44,428 nt of DNA, taken from positions 1-44,428 of the forward strand of contig JAUWQN010000007.1 of the NCBI GenBank assembly GCA_030611045.1, in the 5' to 3' direction. This document shows positions 18,845-29,265 of this stretch, one piece after another. A program made the position numbers and the translations under genes. A model generated the notes under the pieces. That model was not told the DNA's origin and did not search any database. It worked only from the letters and a program-made list of their open reading frames with translations. Source of the stretch: Methanosarcinales archaeon. GTDB lineage: Archaea > Halobacteriota > Syntropharchaeia > Alkanophagales > Methanospirareceae. Position 1 is the first letter of the stretch. Each line of letters begins with the position of its first letter.

Positions 18845-20332
18845 TCATTCAAACAGCAACCGCGAGAGCATGCTTTTCCGTTCCTCTTTCTCCTCTGCAG
18901 TCCATTCATCAGTCTTCGATACCGCCTCTTTTTTCTCTGCTCCCTCTGTTTCCGCAGCTCTACCGCCGTGTTCACTCTTCCGCACTCGGACATCAACCAT
19001 TATGGGCATCTCTATGCTCGGACTGGATAGTAAAGCAACACCCTGTGGTATTCTTTTGATCTCCTCTTCCATCTCACTGCTCATGAACTCCAGACCTCTG
19101 CTCAACGCCTTAATGTCATTTGGATTCGTCACCTTCAGGATTATCTGCGTATTACACTGCGAGATAACGTTCTTATCCACACGTGCAGGTCTCTGCGAGA
19201 TGACCAGCAGCCCAAGCCCAAATTTCCTGCCTTCCGAAGCTATGGTTCTCAAAATATTTGAGCTGACCGCCTGCCCAAACCCACGTTCAGGGCAGAAGTT
19301 GTGCGCCTCTTCGATAACGAGCACAAAAGGTGGGATCTTACCCATCTTCCTGCCTTCAAATACCTCTTTGCAGAGCCGATAAACAATCAATTGCTGCAAT
19401 TTCGGCTCAGCGCCTTTCATATCTATTATAGACGCCTTTCCTCCTTTGACAAGCTCTTCTATACGTGTCGGACTGTCGGATAATATGCCCGTCTCCCGGA
19501 TTCGTTCCAAAAAATGGATCATTCTCCATTTCGCGGTGCTTTTGCTCTCTGCAATCCCTTTAATGATGTCATCAATTGTATAGAACTCCTTTTGCGCTTT
19601 TATCTCGTTTATACACTGGTATAAAACGCCTAATTGCGCATCAGACAGGGTAAAAAAGTCATATAATTCGTTTACACTCAAATTTATCCCATCTATGCGG
19701 AACAACTTATCAGCATCCGGGTTTATCGAAAAATTTGACGGCGTATAAACAACAACTTTGGAGGCATACCCTTTGGGAGCAATCCCGAATTTTTCCATCT
19801 GTTTCCGCTCTTCTTCACTCCTGTTCTCGTATCTCAGTGAAAGATACTCGCCGTGAGGGTCAATTATAAGTAAGGGAACGTTCTTCTCAAGCAACTCCTC
19901 TATGAGCACGCCAGCAGTGTATGATTTTCCACTGCCCGTCTTCGCTAATATGCTACAGTGTTTCTGGATGAGTTCCTCTTTCCTCAGATGCACCGGAATG
20001 TTGCGTCCGTCCAGCAGACCCAGGTGTATTCCCCCGGTTTTGAGCCCCAACGTCTCCATGATGAAGGTTTGATCTGCTTTGAACACCTTCTCATCGCGAG
20101 GGAGTGTGCTTCTTGGCTGCATTAAAAATCCACGTTCGTCTTTATACCCGATAATCTCCACGGTAGCTGTTTTTTTCGCTGCATCAACTATAGATGTAAC
20201 TCTTCCCAGTATCCAACCATCTAATTCGTTCCATACTTTTACATACTCATTTCTTCTTACCGCTCTCTCGGCGATAAAATCGAACTGGTGCAGCCCAACA
20301 TCGCCCGAAATTGTGCCTTCTACCTTATACAT
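18845..20332 (-). CDS. herA: HerA-like helicase/DUF87 ATPase
   Basis: start M10 of ORF 18845..20359; SILAKTGSGKSYTAGVLIEELLEK, LLIIDPHGEYLSL, FVLVIEEAHNFCPE, VISQRPARVDKNVISQCNTQIILKVTNPND. Confidence 0.88.
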   Translation of the reverse strand: MYKVEGTISGDVGLHQFDFIAERAVRRNEYVKVWNELDGWILGRVTSIVDAAKKTATVEIIGYKDERGFLMQPRSTLPRDEKVFKADQTFIMETLGLKTGGIHLGLLDGRNIPVHLRKEELIQKHCSILAKTGSGKSYTAGVLIEELLEKNVPLLIIDPHGEYLSLRYENRSEEERKQMEKFGIAPKGYASKVVVYTPSNFSINPDADKLFRIDGINLSVNELYDFFTLSDAQLGVLYQCINEIKAQKEFYTIDDIIKGIAESKSTAKWRMIHFLERIRETGILSDSPTRIEELVKGGKASIIDMKGAEPKLQQLIVYRLCKEVFEGRKMGKIPPFVLVIEEAHNFCPERGFGQAVSSNILRTIASEGRKFGLGLLVISQRPARVDKNVISQCNTQIILKVTNPNDIKALSRGLEFMSSEMEEEIKRIPQGVALLSSPSIEMPIMVDVRVRKSEHGGRAAETEGAEKKEAVSKTDEWTAEEKEERKSMLSRLLFE

Positions 20333-20505
20333 TTTACGCGGGATACCACTTTCGTTCAATAACTATGTGATTATCTTCAGCTTTAGCTACTTGACCCCTG
20401 TCACCACCGGTCAGTCGCACAGTATGGGTCTTTTTGTCTATTTTCTGAACATATATTGTTACCGTTTTAAAGTAGTAGAACTCTTTACTTTTTTTGCCTT
20501 CTTCT

Positions 20506-20886
20506 TCAAGAAGATTTTAACACTGCATTCACAATTCCCACTTGACCCGGTCTGCTCGTTACCACCGCATCGCCAATCTCAGTCTCTATTACTGCGCCTT
20601 TTGTGGTGATATTCCGCCGTGCGTAGAACGGATTTGCAGGATTTTCTTTCACAGTTATTATTTTAACTGTTTTTGTGGTTCCACTCCTTGGGTCTGCAAC
20701 ATTTGCAAATTCGCACCTGAGCAACCGCATTTTCACGTTGCTACCTCGCGTTCTGATTTTCCGTCTTCGTGTCTCTCCGATAGTAGTGTCTGCTGCAGGT
20801 CTACCTGCCTCATGTTCCATCTTCCTCCGGTTAAGGTGAAGCCTTCCCCCGGTGTACTTTCGCCTTGATTTACCTTGCCATCTCAT
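20506..20886 (-). CDS. rps8e: 30S ribosomal protein S8e
   Basis: MRWQGKSRRKYTGGRLHLNRRKMEHEAGRPAADTTIGETRRRKIRTRGSNVKMRLLR. Confidence 0.95.
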   Translation of the reverse strand: MRWQGKSRRKYTGGRLHLNRRKMEHEAGRPAADTTIGETRRRKIRTRGSNVKMRLLRCEFANVADPRSGTTKTVKIITVKENPANPFYARRNITTKGAVIETEIGDAVVTSRPGQVGIVNAVLKSS

Positions 20887-20889
20887 TTT

Positions 20890-21051
20890 TTACGGACCCA
20901 CAAACCCACATTCATCACACTTGTATAAATTACTTTGCTTTCTGCATTTCGCGCATCTACCTATCTCGCTCTCTCCGCAGCTCGGGCACGGAAAAACGGT
21001 GAAACCCTTCTCCAACAGCTTTATTCCGCAGGACGTGCAATACTCTGTCAT
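20890..21051 (-). CDS. 53-aa CPxCG-type zinc-finger protein (archaeal small zinc ribbon)
   Basis: [53 protein letters not shown]; four CxxC motifs; missing from ORF track. Confidence 0.85.
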   Translation of the reverse strand: MTEYCTSCGIKLLEKGFTVFPCPSCGESEIGRCAKCRKQSNLYKCDECGFVGP

Positions 21052-21673
21052 AACATGCTCCCTTTCTTTTTATTTCTATTTCTATCCCGATTTTTACTTT
21101 TGTATCTGCCTCTTCTTCGTTCGCCGTCACGCTCGTCATAGCCACCACTGTGGACGGCATACTATACTTACATCTCCCTCCATTTATAATAACATCTGAT
21201 TCTATTTCTACTTCTTCGACGCAAGTCGGTGGGGTTCTACCAGATATATTTGCACTTGTTGAGGTTATCGGTCCCGTTTTTTCTATTATGCGCAGTGCTA
21301 TCTTATTATCCGGGAATCGAACGCCAACGAGATTAGATGCCGCAGTTAAGAGATCGGGCACAATATCTCTTTTTTTCAATAATACCGTGACCGGCCCAGG
21401 CAGCAGCTCGGTCAGAATAGCTAACAAGTCTGAATCTACATATGCAACGGTCTGCAACATCTCGAATGATGATACAGCGAGGGATAGGGGGAGTGATAAA
21501 TCTCTCTGTTTTATCCCGTATACTTTTCGCACTGCTTCTTCCGAGAACGCATCAGCACCTAATCCATACACCGTTTCCGTAGGATACACTATCGTGCCCC
21601 CACTTTTTATTACGTCTATCGCAGTCCTTATCTGATCTTCTATATCGCTTTGCATCTTGTATATGTAGCTCAA
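20957..21673 (-). CDS. Sua5/YciO/YrdC family (threonylcarbamoyl-AMP synthase-like)
   Basis: [55 protein letters not shown] motifs. Confidence 0.9.
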   Translation of the reverse strand: MSYIYKMQSDIEDQIRTAIDVIKSGGTIVYPTETVYGLGADAFSEEAVRKVYGIKQRDLSLPLSLAVSSFEMLQTVAYVDSDLLAILTELLPGPVTVLLKKRDIVPDLLTAASNLVGVRFPDNKIALRIIEKTGPITSTSANISGRTPPTCVEEVEIESDVIINGGRCKYSMPSTVVAMTSVTANEEEADTKVKIGIEIEIKRKGACYDRVLHVLRNKAVGEGFHRFSVPELRRERDR

Positions 21674-21712
21674 CTTTTCCTGTGAAGTTTGCTCCCCGTA
21701 TATTTTTGAACT

Positions 21713-22459
21713 TTAAGTAAACCACGGGTCAGGATTTATAAGGAAATCCAGCTTTTCGGGTTCTTTAAGTAGCTCATACATCTCGACCTCTTTGCTCAGC
21801 GCTAAATCATTTATCCATGTATCCAACGGTTTTAAGAATCTAATATCCGGAACCTCTTCATAATGGTCGTTCTTGATGAACTCGCCAGTGGTCAGTTCGA
21901 AATACGCTGCTCCACCCTTATTCTTTATCGGCTCGTATACCGGGGAGAACGTTCTTGCAACCCAGTTAGCCATCTTCAACGTCGTTTCTGATGGGTTAAT
22001 CGTAACATGCCCGTAATTGGGGGGAATAACAACCTTATCCCCTGCCCATGCTTTTACTACTATTACGTCAGTTATCCTTTCAACGCCCTGTGTCTCTTCC
22101 CGCTTTTGTAACAAATAATGCGCTTCGCCCTCTAATACCTCATATATCTCAGGATAGGTTAGTTTTGAGTCCGGTGGACAAGGATGATAATGCCCCGCAG
22201 TTTTAACAAATTCCACGCCGAGCGTACTCGACGGTATAATCGTGACGTCGTATCTCCACCCTCTTTCCCTTATCTTATTTGCGTCCTCTTCGTCCCTTGC
22301 TACGTCCCGGAACATGTAATACAGCTCCATATCCATGCTCGCGTTCGCTAAAAAGTGCTTATTAAAAATAACCTCTGTCATCTCCTCTAACGTTCGCACC
22401 GTCGGGGAAAACGTTCTTTTTCCGAATTTTAACTCATTCCACTGTCCTTTCATTTTCAT
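21713..22459 (-). CDS. cupin-type glucose-6-phosphate isomerase
   Basis: TAGHYHPCPPDSKLTYPEIYEVLEGEAHYLLQK, VIPPNYGHVTINPS; archaeal cPGI layout. Confidence 0.9.
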   Translation of the reverse strand: MKMKGQWNELKFGKRTFSPTVRTLEEMTEVIFNKHFLANASMDMELYYMFRDVARDEEDANKIRERGWRYDVTIIPSSTLGVEFVKTAGHYHPCPPDSKLTYPEIYEVLEGEAHYLLQKREETQGVERITDVIVVKAWAGDKVVIPPNYGHVTINPSETTLKMANWVARTFSPVYEPIKNKGGAAYFELTTGEFIKNDHYEEVPDIRFLKPLDTWINDLALSKEVEMYELLKEPEKLDFLINPDPWFT

Positions 22460-22525
22460 TCCCTATTGCATTGAAGGAGGTAGAAGCAGTCCACCTATAA
22501 ATATCCCCCTTATGCTATTAAAAAT

Positions 22526-23758
22526 ATGGATACCAAATCCACGATGATAACCGTTGAATTCGGGCGAACATCAAAACAATACGAGGTTATAAAACGCCCG
22601 ATACCACATATCATTGTTGATTCGAATAAGGAGCAACACGGCTGGTGGAACGGGATAGAGCCTTATGGAAACAGGGAATGCACCTCAGAGCGGCTCTTGA
22701 TAAACCCGTATAACGGTTGCAGCCATAACTGCCTATTTTGTTATTCACATGCGTTGGGCGGCTATTTCAGGGTCTTTCGAGAGAAAGGAATTGTTACAGT
22801 ATTCAATGATTTTGCAGCGAAAGTCGCGCGGCAACTGGACGGACTAACCGTTGCGAGCTGCGGGTATCTCTCTCCTGTGACCGATCCATTCCAGCCGCTA
22901 AATGAGAAATACGAATTGAGTGAGCAGATATTGAAAGAGTTTGTTGACTGTAATATCCCTGTGCAGTTCACCACAAAAGGGAGGATAAGCGAAACGGCGC
23001 TGAAACTGATTAAAAAGCAAGAGCACTCGTTTGGAGAAGTATCTATTCTAACGCTGGATGAGGATACGCGACGGCAACTGATGGCTGGTGGTGCATCAAC
23101 CGACGAACTGGTCCGGAACATAGAACGGCTTGCAAATGCAGATAAGTTCGCCGTGTGCAGAATTGACCCGATAATCCCTTATGTGACGGATAAACAGGAA
23201 GAACTGGAAGAATTGGTGCAGAAAGTGGTTGATGCCGGTGCAGAGCATATCATAACGAGCTGTATGGATATTCCTCTTGTGATGAAGTACGAACTCTATA
23301 ATGAATTAGAAAAGAGGTTTGGCATTCCTAAAAGGCAGTTTGAGAGCTTGTATAAAGAAAGGATGAGCGGACGTCTTCATGCTAATATAGAATACCGGAG
23401 AAAGCTGTTTAGCATGATGCGAACGATTTGCGATAGAAATAAGGTGACGATGGGGCTCTGTATGGAGTTCGAGTCTATCAACGGGAAGATGGTCAAAGGC
23501 TTGAACAATGAGTTTATGAGTTCTAACAATTGCGAGGGTATTGACATACCTCTTTACATAAGAGAAGGAGATGGGAAGCGGTTTGAGCCCGTTAGAGGTT
23601 GTTATGGTAGTTGTTTACAATGCCATTCCTTGGATACAGTACCAGCATGTGCTATTCCAGATTTGAAGAAAGCAGGTGCGTGGAAATTGAAGGATTACCG
23701 AAGGTGGAGCGCGCGGATAAAAGAACGAAGCACGAAACAGAGCACGTTGGAGGTGTGA
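22526..23758 (+). CDS. radical SAM protein (SPL-like)
   Basis: INPYNGCSHNCLFCYSHALGGYF CxxxCxxC motif; 410 aa. Confidence 0.85.
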   Translation: MDTKSTMITVEFGRTSKQYEVIKRPIPHIIVDSNKEQHGWWNGIEPYGNRECTSERLLINPYNGCSHNCLFCYSHALGGYFRVFREKGIVTVFNDFAAKVARQLDGLTVASCGYLSPVTDPFQPLNEKYELSEQILKEFVDCNIPVQFTTKGRISETALKLIKKQEHSFGEVSILTLDEDTRRQLMAGGASTDELVRNIERLANADKFAVCRIDPIIPYVTDKQEELEELVQKVVDAGAEHIITSCMDIPLVMKYELYNELEKRFGIPKRQFESLYKERMSGRLHANIEYRRKLFSMMRTICDRNKVTMGLCMEFESINGKMVKGLNNEFMSSNNCEGIDIPLYIREGDGKRFEPVRGCYGSCLQCHSLDTVPACAIPDLKKAGAWKLKDYRRWSARIKERSTKQSTLEV

Positions 23759-23849
23759 TTAGATACATCAAGGAATTTGCTCGATTAACCGTCTATACAA
23801 CTTCTCCAGAAATTAGATATTCCTTCGGAGTTTTCATTAGTAGTAAGGC

Positions 23850-24785
23850 ATGAACACCGCGATCTTTTTAATCCGAGCTGTAACCCTCATTACCGTGGGC
23901 GTGATCATTGCGAACATCGTGCTGGAAAGCGACATGATGAGAAAGTTGTCACCGCTCATAAGACCGTTCTGCCGTGCATCTAACCTTCCGAAAGGTGGTG
24001 CAGTTTCTCTTTTCGCTTCCTTTTTCAACCCCACAGCGGGGAAAGCAACCTTAGCTGGATTCTATCATGAAGGTAAGATTGGCGATAAGGAGACGATACT
24101 CACGGTGGTGATGAGCACGTTTCCTATTGTCGTTGGCGAATCGCTGTTCAGAGTGCACGCACCTATAGCACTTGTGCTTTTAGGTCCTTTTATTGGCAGC
24201 ATTTACATTGCGCTTAGTCTGCTCTCTGCGTTTCTACAGTCCCTTGCCGCTTTTGTTTATGCTAAAATTCGTTTTCCGCCTCAACCATATGTATATGTCG
24301 AAGAGGAGATCTATGAGTACGCTGAGAAAACGCCAAAGAATCAGAAACTTAAAACGGCACTGAAAAAATCGTTTAGCACGTTAAAAAGGGTGTTACCAAT
24401 AATGGTGGTGGCATTTTTGGTCATTGATTTCCTGTTCACGCTCAGCCTCATGAACACTATCAGTGTAATCTTTGATCCCGTCTTACGGGTATTAGATTTA
24501 CCCGGTGAGGTGATCACCGCACTCGTTGCGGATTTAGCGCATTTCTCCGCAGGCTACGCTATTGTTGCCGCGCTGCTCGCAAAAGGGGCAATCACAGCAA
24601 AACAAGCCATATTAACACTGCTTATTGGCAGCATGTTGATTATAACGCTGGTCTACCTGAAATACAGCCTATCCATGTACATATCACTGTTTGGCAAGCT
24701 CGGCGTGAAGATAACCGTTATAAATTACCTGAGTAGTATGATTGCAAAAGTCGTTATGATTCTTCTGGTTGTCGTGGTGATGTAA
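23850..24785 (+). CDS. nucleoside-recognition (Gate) domain membrane protein
   Basis: 311 aa, multi-TM; FFNPTAGKATLAGFYHEGKIGDKETILTVVMSTFPIVVGES. Confidence 0.75.
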   Translation: MNTAIFLIRAVTLITVGVIIANIVLESDMMRKLSPLIRPFCRASNLPKGGAVSLFASFFNPTAGKATLAGFYHEGKIGDKETILTVVMSTFPIVVGESLFRVHAPIALVLLGPFIGSIYIALSLLSAFLQSLAAFVYAKIRFPPQPYVYVEEEIYEYAEKTPKNQKLKTALKKSFSTLKRVLPIMVVAFLVIDFLFTLSLMNTISVIFDPVLRVLDLPGEVITALVADLAHFSAGYAIVAALLAKGAITAKQAILTLLIGSMLIITLVYLKYSLSMYISLFGKLGVKITVINYLSSMIAKVVMILLVVVVM

Positions 24786-24941
24786 GGTGATATTTAAGAC
24801 GGAATAAGAGGGATAATGATCTGAAAGGCAAACCGTCTATTTTTAACTGGTTTTATACCGCGCGAAAAAATCATATGTTCTTTGTATCGACGTGTTAAGT
24901 TGTAAAGAATACGGAGATACAAATATAGAAAAGTAAGAGAA

Positions 24942-25871
24942 ATGAAAATTAAAAACGCTTTAACAGTTCTGTTCATTTTAGCAATTGTAGCAGTTGCCAG
25001 TTATTTCTTATATCCTGCTTTCCAATCTGGTGAAATTCAATCATCTTTTCAAAGTGTAGCTGAAGAGATTTTCAATCCGAGCATTACTAAGCAAGAGATT
25101 CCCTACTCCAAAGCTTCTGGGTCGGAAGTGTGCCTCGTTAATTATAAAAATGCCACAGACCCTACATGGGACGAGTTAATCGCTTTTTTACAAAGCGATA
25201 ACACTGATGAGCAACCTTATCTCGACGCTTCTTTTGTCTGTGCAGACTTTGCCGAGATGCTGCACAATAATGCCGAGGTGTCGGGCATTAAAGCAGCGTA
25301 TGTTGGCGTGGATTTCGTTGTAGGAGAAGGGCATGCACTCACTGCGTTCAACACGACGGATAAGGGGCTTGTCTACGTGGATTGCACCAGCGGGTTTTCT
25401 TCCCCAGTAATTGCAGAACTTACTGATAGCGAAGAAAGAAGAGCGTGTAAGCATGATAAGATCGCGTACGTGGTTGATGGTAACGAGTATGGCGTGATAA
25501 GCATGGACAAAGCCACATCGCCGGAGTATTGGTTCTATGATGCGTATAAGCAGAATTGGGCGGAGCTTGAAGATGATATAAACGCTTACAATGGCGATGT
25601 CGAGAAGTATAATGCTGATGCCAAAGCATACGAAGAAGATGTTGAAGCGTATGAAACGGCTGTTGGGGGCAGAACATATATAAGCGACCCTGAAGAATAT
25701 GAACGACTGACTGAGAGGTATAATGAGCTGAAAACGAGAGAGGCTGAATTGGAGATGAGAGGAAAGGAATTGAATGCAATGCGTGAACGGTTAGATGAAC
25801 GGCAAGAGGATTTGGGATGGTGTCGCTGGGAGCCGTTAGGCGTTGCTACGAGTGTTGAACTTTATTGGTGA
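24942..25871 (+). CDS. exported/membrane-anchored transglutaminase-like protein with C-terminal coiled coil
   Basis: N-terminal signal anchor; FVCADFAEML ... GEGHALTAFNT ... LVYVDCTSG (Cys-His-Asp order); long charged helix at C-terminus. Confidence 0.7.
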   Translation: MKIKNALTVLFILAIVAVASYFLYPAFQSGEIQSSFQSVAEEIFNPSITKQEIPYSKASGSEVCLVNYKNATDPTWDELIAFLQSDNTDEQPYLDASFVCADFAEMLHNNAEVSGIKAAYVGVDFVVGEGHALTAFNTTDKGLVYVDCTSGFSSPVIAELTDSEERRACKHDKIAYVVDGNEYGVISMDKATSPEYWFYDAYKQNWAELEDDINAYNGDVEKYNADAKAYEEDVEAYETAVGGRTYISDPEEYERLTERYNELKTREAELEMRGKELNAMRERLDERQEDLGWCRWEPLGVATSVELYW

Positions 25872-25970
25872 CATTTTTGGAATTGGATGGCTGATAATAT
25901 CAATCATACATTAATTTAGAAAATATGTTGATGAAAAGGAGAATTCATATACCATAAACTGGCGTAAGGA

Positions 25971-26000
25971 ATCGTCAGATTATCGTCAGATTATCGTCAG
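25971..26000. repeat. 11-bp tandem repeat ATCGTCAGATT (about 2.7 copies)
   Basis: ATCGTCAGATT ATCGTCAGATT ATCGTCAG. Confidence 0.9.
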
Positions 26001-26158
26001 GTATAACTATCTCTCTCGATATTTATCACCACACCCTCGCGCCCTTTCTCGCTAACTCTTACGCATCTTTTGCTTCTTGCAGCATTCTCTCCTTTGCCAG
26101 CCCGTACAACTCGAACCAGCCGGTCACCGGTCAATCTACTTATTCTCAGAATCGTATC

Positions 26159-27370
26159 TTATCCTTCGTCTCCCAGCCGCCGTGCCACCTCATCCAGGAA
26201 CTCTGCCGTGTATACTGTTTTCTGTGCAGGCGGCTCAGCCAGTTTTGCTAAGTCGCCGGTCATTATCCCGTCTTCTATTGTTTCTAAAGCGGCTGCTTCT
26301 AATTTATCCGCGAATACTCCAAGCTCAGGTATGTTATCAAGCTCGCCACGCTTTCGCAATGCACCACTCCATGCAAATATGAGTGCCACGGAATTGGTAG
26401 AAGTCTTCTCGCCCTTGAGATACTTGTAATAATGTTTCTGCACCGTGCCGTGCGCGGCCTCATACTCGAAGTAGCCATGCGGTGATACTAAGACCGAAGT
26501 CATCATAGCTAAACTCCCGAAAGCAGAGGCAAGCATATCCGACATCACATCGCCATCGTAGTTCTTCAATGCCCAGAGCATGCCACCCTCCGACCTCATT
26601 ATCCTTGCCACCGCATCGTCTATCAACGTATAGAAGTATGTTATCCCTGCCTTCTCAAACTCCTTCTTGTACTCCTCTTCATAGATCTTCTCGAATAGCT
26701 CCTTGAAGTTGTTGTCGTAGGTCTTGGATATAGTATCCTTTGTAGCGAACCAGAGATCCACCTTCTGGTCCAGTGCGTAAGCGAAGCACGCCTCGGCAAA
26801 GCTACTTATTGAGCCATCCAGGTTGTGTATGCCCTGTATTATACCAGGACCATTGAAATCATGTATCGTGTGCCGAACTTCCTCACCGTTCTCAGTCGTG
26901 AATACAATCTCGGCCTTCCCCGCACCCTCAATCCGGTGCTCAACGTTCTTGTAAACATCACCGTATGCATGCCGCCCTATTAGTATTGGCTTTTTCCAGT
27001 TTTTCACTGCGGGTTTTATGTTCTTGACCATTATGGGCGCCCTGAAAACAGTACCGTCCAGTATCGCTCTGATTGTGCCGTTGGGGCTCTTCCACTCCTT
27101 TTTCAGGTTATATTCCTTGACTCTGGCGGCGTTTGGCGTTATGGTTGCGCACTTGACACCCACGCCATACTTCTTTATCGCCTCTGCTGCCTCTATGGTT
27201 ATTTTGTCATCGGTCTCGTCACGTTTCTTAAGTGCGAGGTCATAATACTCGGTTTTGAGATTAATATATGGCAGTAGAAGCTTCTCCTTCACCATACCCC
27301 ACATTATCCTTGTCATCTCGTCTCCGTCCATTTCCACCAACGGGGCCTTCATCTGGATCTTATCGGTCAT
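26159..27370 (-). CDS. icd: NADP-type isocitrate dehydrogenase (eukaryotic-like subfamily)
   Basis: 403 aa; [71 protein letters not shown]. Confidence 0.93.
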   Translation of the reverse strand: MTDKIQMKAPLVEMDGDEMTRIMWGMVKEKLLLPYINLKTEYYDLALKKRDETDDKITIEAAEAIKKYGVGVKCATITPNAARVKEYNLKKEWKSPNGTIRAILDGTVFRAPIMVKNIKPAVKNWKKPILIGRHAYGDVYKNVEHRIEGAGKAEIVFTTENGEEVRHTIHDFNGPGIIQGIHNLDGSISSFAEACFAYALDQKVDLWFATKDTISKTYDNNFKELFEKIYEEEYKKEFEKAGITYFYTLIDDAVARIMRSEGGMLWALKNYDGDVMSDMLASAFGSLAMMTSVLVSPHGYFEYEAAHGTVQKHYYKYLKGEKTSTNSVALIFAWSGALRKRGELDNIPELGVFADKLEAAALETIEDGIMTGDLAKLAEPPAQKTVYTAEFLDEVARRLGDEG

Positions 27371-27398
27371 TTTTGTCTCCTCTCTCTCCTGTTCTATT

Positions 27399-29264
27399 CT
27401 ATTTCGTCTCCCGGTGTTTCAACACTTCTTCCTCATCGGGTAACATATACAGAACGTCGTCCCACGGATGCCTGTACAGTCCGGAGTGCAAGCGGTTCTG
27501 GTCTAAGTAGTGCCCGATCATGCCGATCGTCCGCCCCAAGACGAATATGCCATTGAGTGTGCCGATATTAATAATCTCATCTATCTCATCCTCGGTATAT
27601 ATCCCTGTAGAGCGCAGAATATCAACGAACACGATACCTACGCAGCCATCTACGTTCAATATGAGGTTGTTACGCTTGGCTGTCGTTATCTTCTCCACCT
27701 CGAGTGCATAGTCTAAAAGCTCATGCTTTGGCAGATTGGCAAAAGCCCAATCTTCAATGAGTTTTACACGCATGTCCGGATTCTGCACGCTCTTCACACG
27801 GTGGCCTATCCCCGGTATATTTATGTTCTTGTCCTTCATCTCGTCCACAAACTGGCGTGGTGTCAAACCCCTCTCCAAGGCAGCCTTGAAGTTTTTAGCA
27901 GCACCGTCTATCGCACCACCAAACCGCGGACCGATTGTCAATACACCGGATGCCACCGTTGCAGTTAGATCCTTGCCAGCCATAGCGGTCACAATGGCGT
28001 TATGTGCACCACTCACGCATGGGCCGTGGTCTGCAGTTAGCATGAGCCCGAGTTCTAAGAAATCCGTAACATACTTTGGCAAGCGCTTCTTGAACCACAG
28101 CAATGAGACAACATCACCTACGCCATACCCCTCTTGGATAACCTTGCTTATCGGTACGCCAGCGTACAGCAGTTCCTCACCCCGGTCGTCCGAGATTGTG
28201 CTCATGATATTGGTGGGCCTTCTCATGGTCTCTGGCTTATAGTCAACAGGTATTTCTTGCGGAGTCACCTCACCCTTCTCTTCTATGACGCCCTTGGTCT
28301 TGAGATCCTCATACACGTCACGAATACGGTCGCCGAAGTCGTCGTATGAGTTCGGCACGATTGCCCCGGCCTCCTTCAGTGCCGCGTTCTTTGCGTCTGC
28401 GGTTTCAGCCTCACCTCGAGCCATAGCACCGGCATGGCCAAACTGCACCTCGCTCGGAAAGACCTTTGCCGATGTACCGGTAACCCACGCGATTACAGGC
28501 TTCTTTATCTTGCCGTCCTTCAATGCATCTGCTATATCATATTCGTCCTTACCGCCAACCTCTCCGAGCACGACCATCATCTTTATGTTCGGATTCGCTT
28601 CGTACCGTAGCAGGTGCTCAACAAGTGTTGAGCCGGGATATTTATCGCCACCGATCGCAACACCCTCATACACACCATCAGAATTCAATGCGATCATATT
28701 CGCCATCTCGTTCAACATACCGCCCGATTTAGAGACAAAACCAGCACTTCCGGACCGATAAAGTTTTGACATGCTGAGGTTGGACAACGCGCCGCCAGCA
28801 TTGCCGATTTTGAATGCGCCGGGTACAAACCCGCCTACCGTTGCAGGCCCGATGATCCACTTGCCCAGCTTCTTACTTAACGCAACGAGCTCCCTTGTCT
28901 GCCGTTCTGGTAAGCCTTCAGCAATAATAACGAGCGTCTTAATGCCCGGATATTCGAGCGCCTCTATAGAAACATTGTAAGCTGAACGGAAGGATGCAAA
29001 GTTGATGACCACATCTGCCTCAGGATGCTGCTCCACTGCGGACCCAAGATTGTTGTATACCGGTATCACCATCTCCCGCCCGCCGAAGAACACCTTCATA
29101 AGCCCTTTGCTACCACCGCTGGGATTTATCACTGCAGCCACTGACGGTTGCACCCTTCCGGAAAGATAGTCAAAGTCCAGCATTCTCTGAACTGCCGCCG
29201 GCTGATTACCAAATATAATGGCTGTTGTATCCTTATCAAACAATACATAATCTGGTTTGGTCAT
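27399..29264 (-). CDS. aclA: ATP-citrate lyase, large subunit (CoA-binding/ligase + citrate-synthase-like domain)
   Basis: [35 protein letters not shown] phosphohistidine region; [67 protein letters not shown]. Confidence 0.95.
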   Translation of the reverse strand: MTKPDYVLFDKDTTAIIFGNQPAAVQRMLDFDYLSGRVQPSVAAVINPSGGSKGLMKVFFGGREMVIPVYNNLGSAVEQHPEADVVINFASFRSAYNVSIEALEYPGIKTLVIIAEGLPERQTRELVALSKKLGKWIIGPATVGGFVPGAFKIGNAGGALSNLSMSKLYRSGSAGFVSKSGGMLNEMANMIALNSDGVYEGVAIGGDKYPGSTLVEHLLRYEANPNIKMMVVLGEVGGKDEYDIADALKDGKIKKPVIAWVTGTSAKVFPSEVQFGHAGAMARGEAETADAKNAALKEAGAIVPNSYDDFGDRIRDVYEDLKTKGVIEEKGEVTPQEIPVDYKPETMRRPTNIMSTISDDRGEELLYAGVPISKVIQEGYGVGDVVSLLWFKKRLPKYVTDFLELGLMLTADHGPCVSGAHNAIVTAMAGKDLTATVASGVLTIGPRFGGAIDGAAKNFKAALERGLTPRQFVDEMKDKNINIPGIGHRVKSVQNPDMRVKLIEDWAFANLPKHELLDYALEVEKITTAKRNNLILNVDGCVGIVFVDILRSTGIYTEDEIDEIINIGTLNGIFVLGRTIGMIGHYLDQNRLHSGLYRHPWDDVLYMLPDEEEVLKHRETK

Positions 29265-29265
29265 T

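Noticed and set aside
18682-18996. 104-aa minus-strand ORF overlapping the 3' end of herA and the 150-aa gene
   Set aside because: Overlaps better-supported genes in a different frame and has low-complexity Arg-rich sequence.
18845-20332. HerA as part of a HerA-NurA-Mre11-Rad50 repair or defence island
   Set aside because: No NurA, Mre11, Rad50 or other nuclease genes adjacent; context is ribosomal/housekeeping.
24786-24840. Possible C/D-box sRNA-like boxes (GTGATGT ... CTGA)
   Set aside because: Only partial box matches and no convincing guide architecture; not distinguishable from chance.
27736-28242. Plus-strand ORFs opposite aclA (for example 168 aa) and similar long antisense ORFs at 30872-31483 and 30915-31382
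   Set aside because: Antisense to strongly supported ACL/aconitase genes; composition is a codon-bias by-product with no recognisable motifs.
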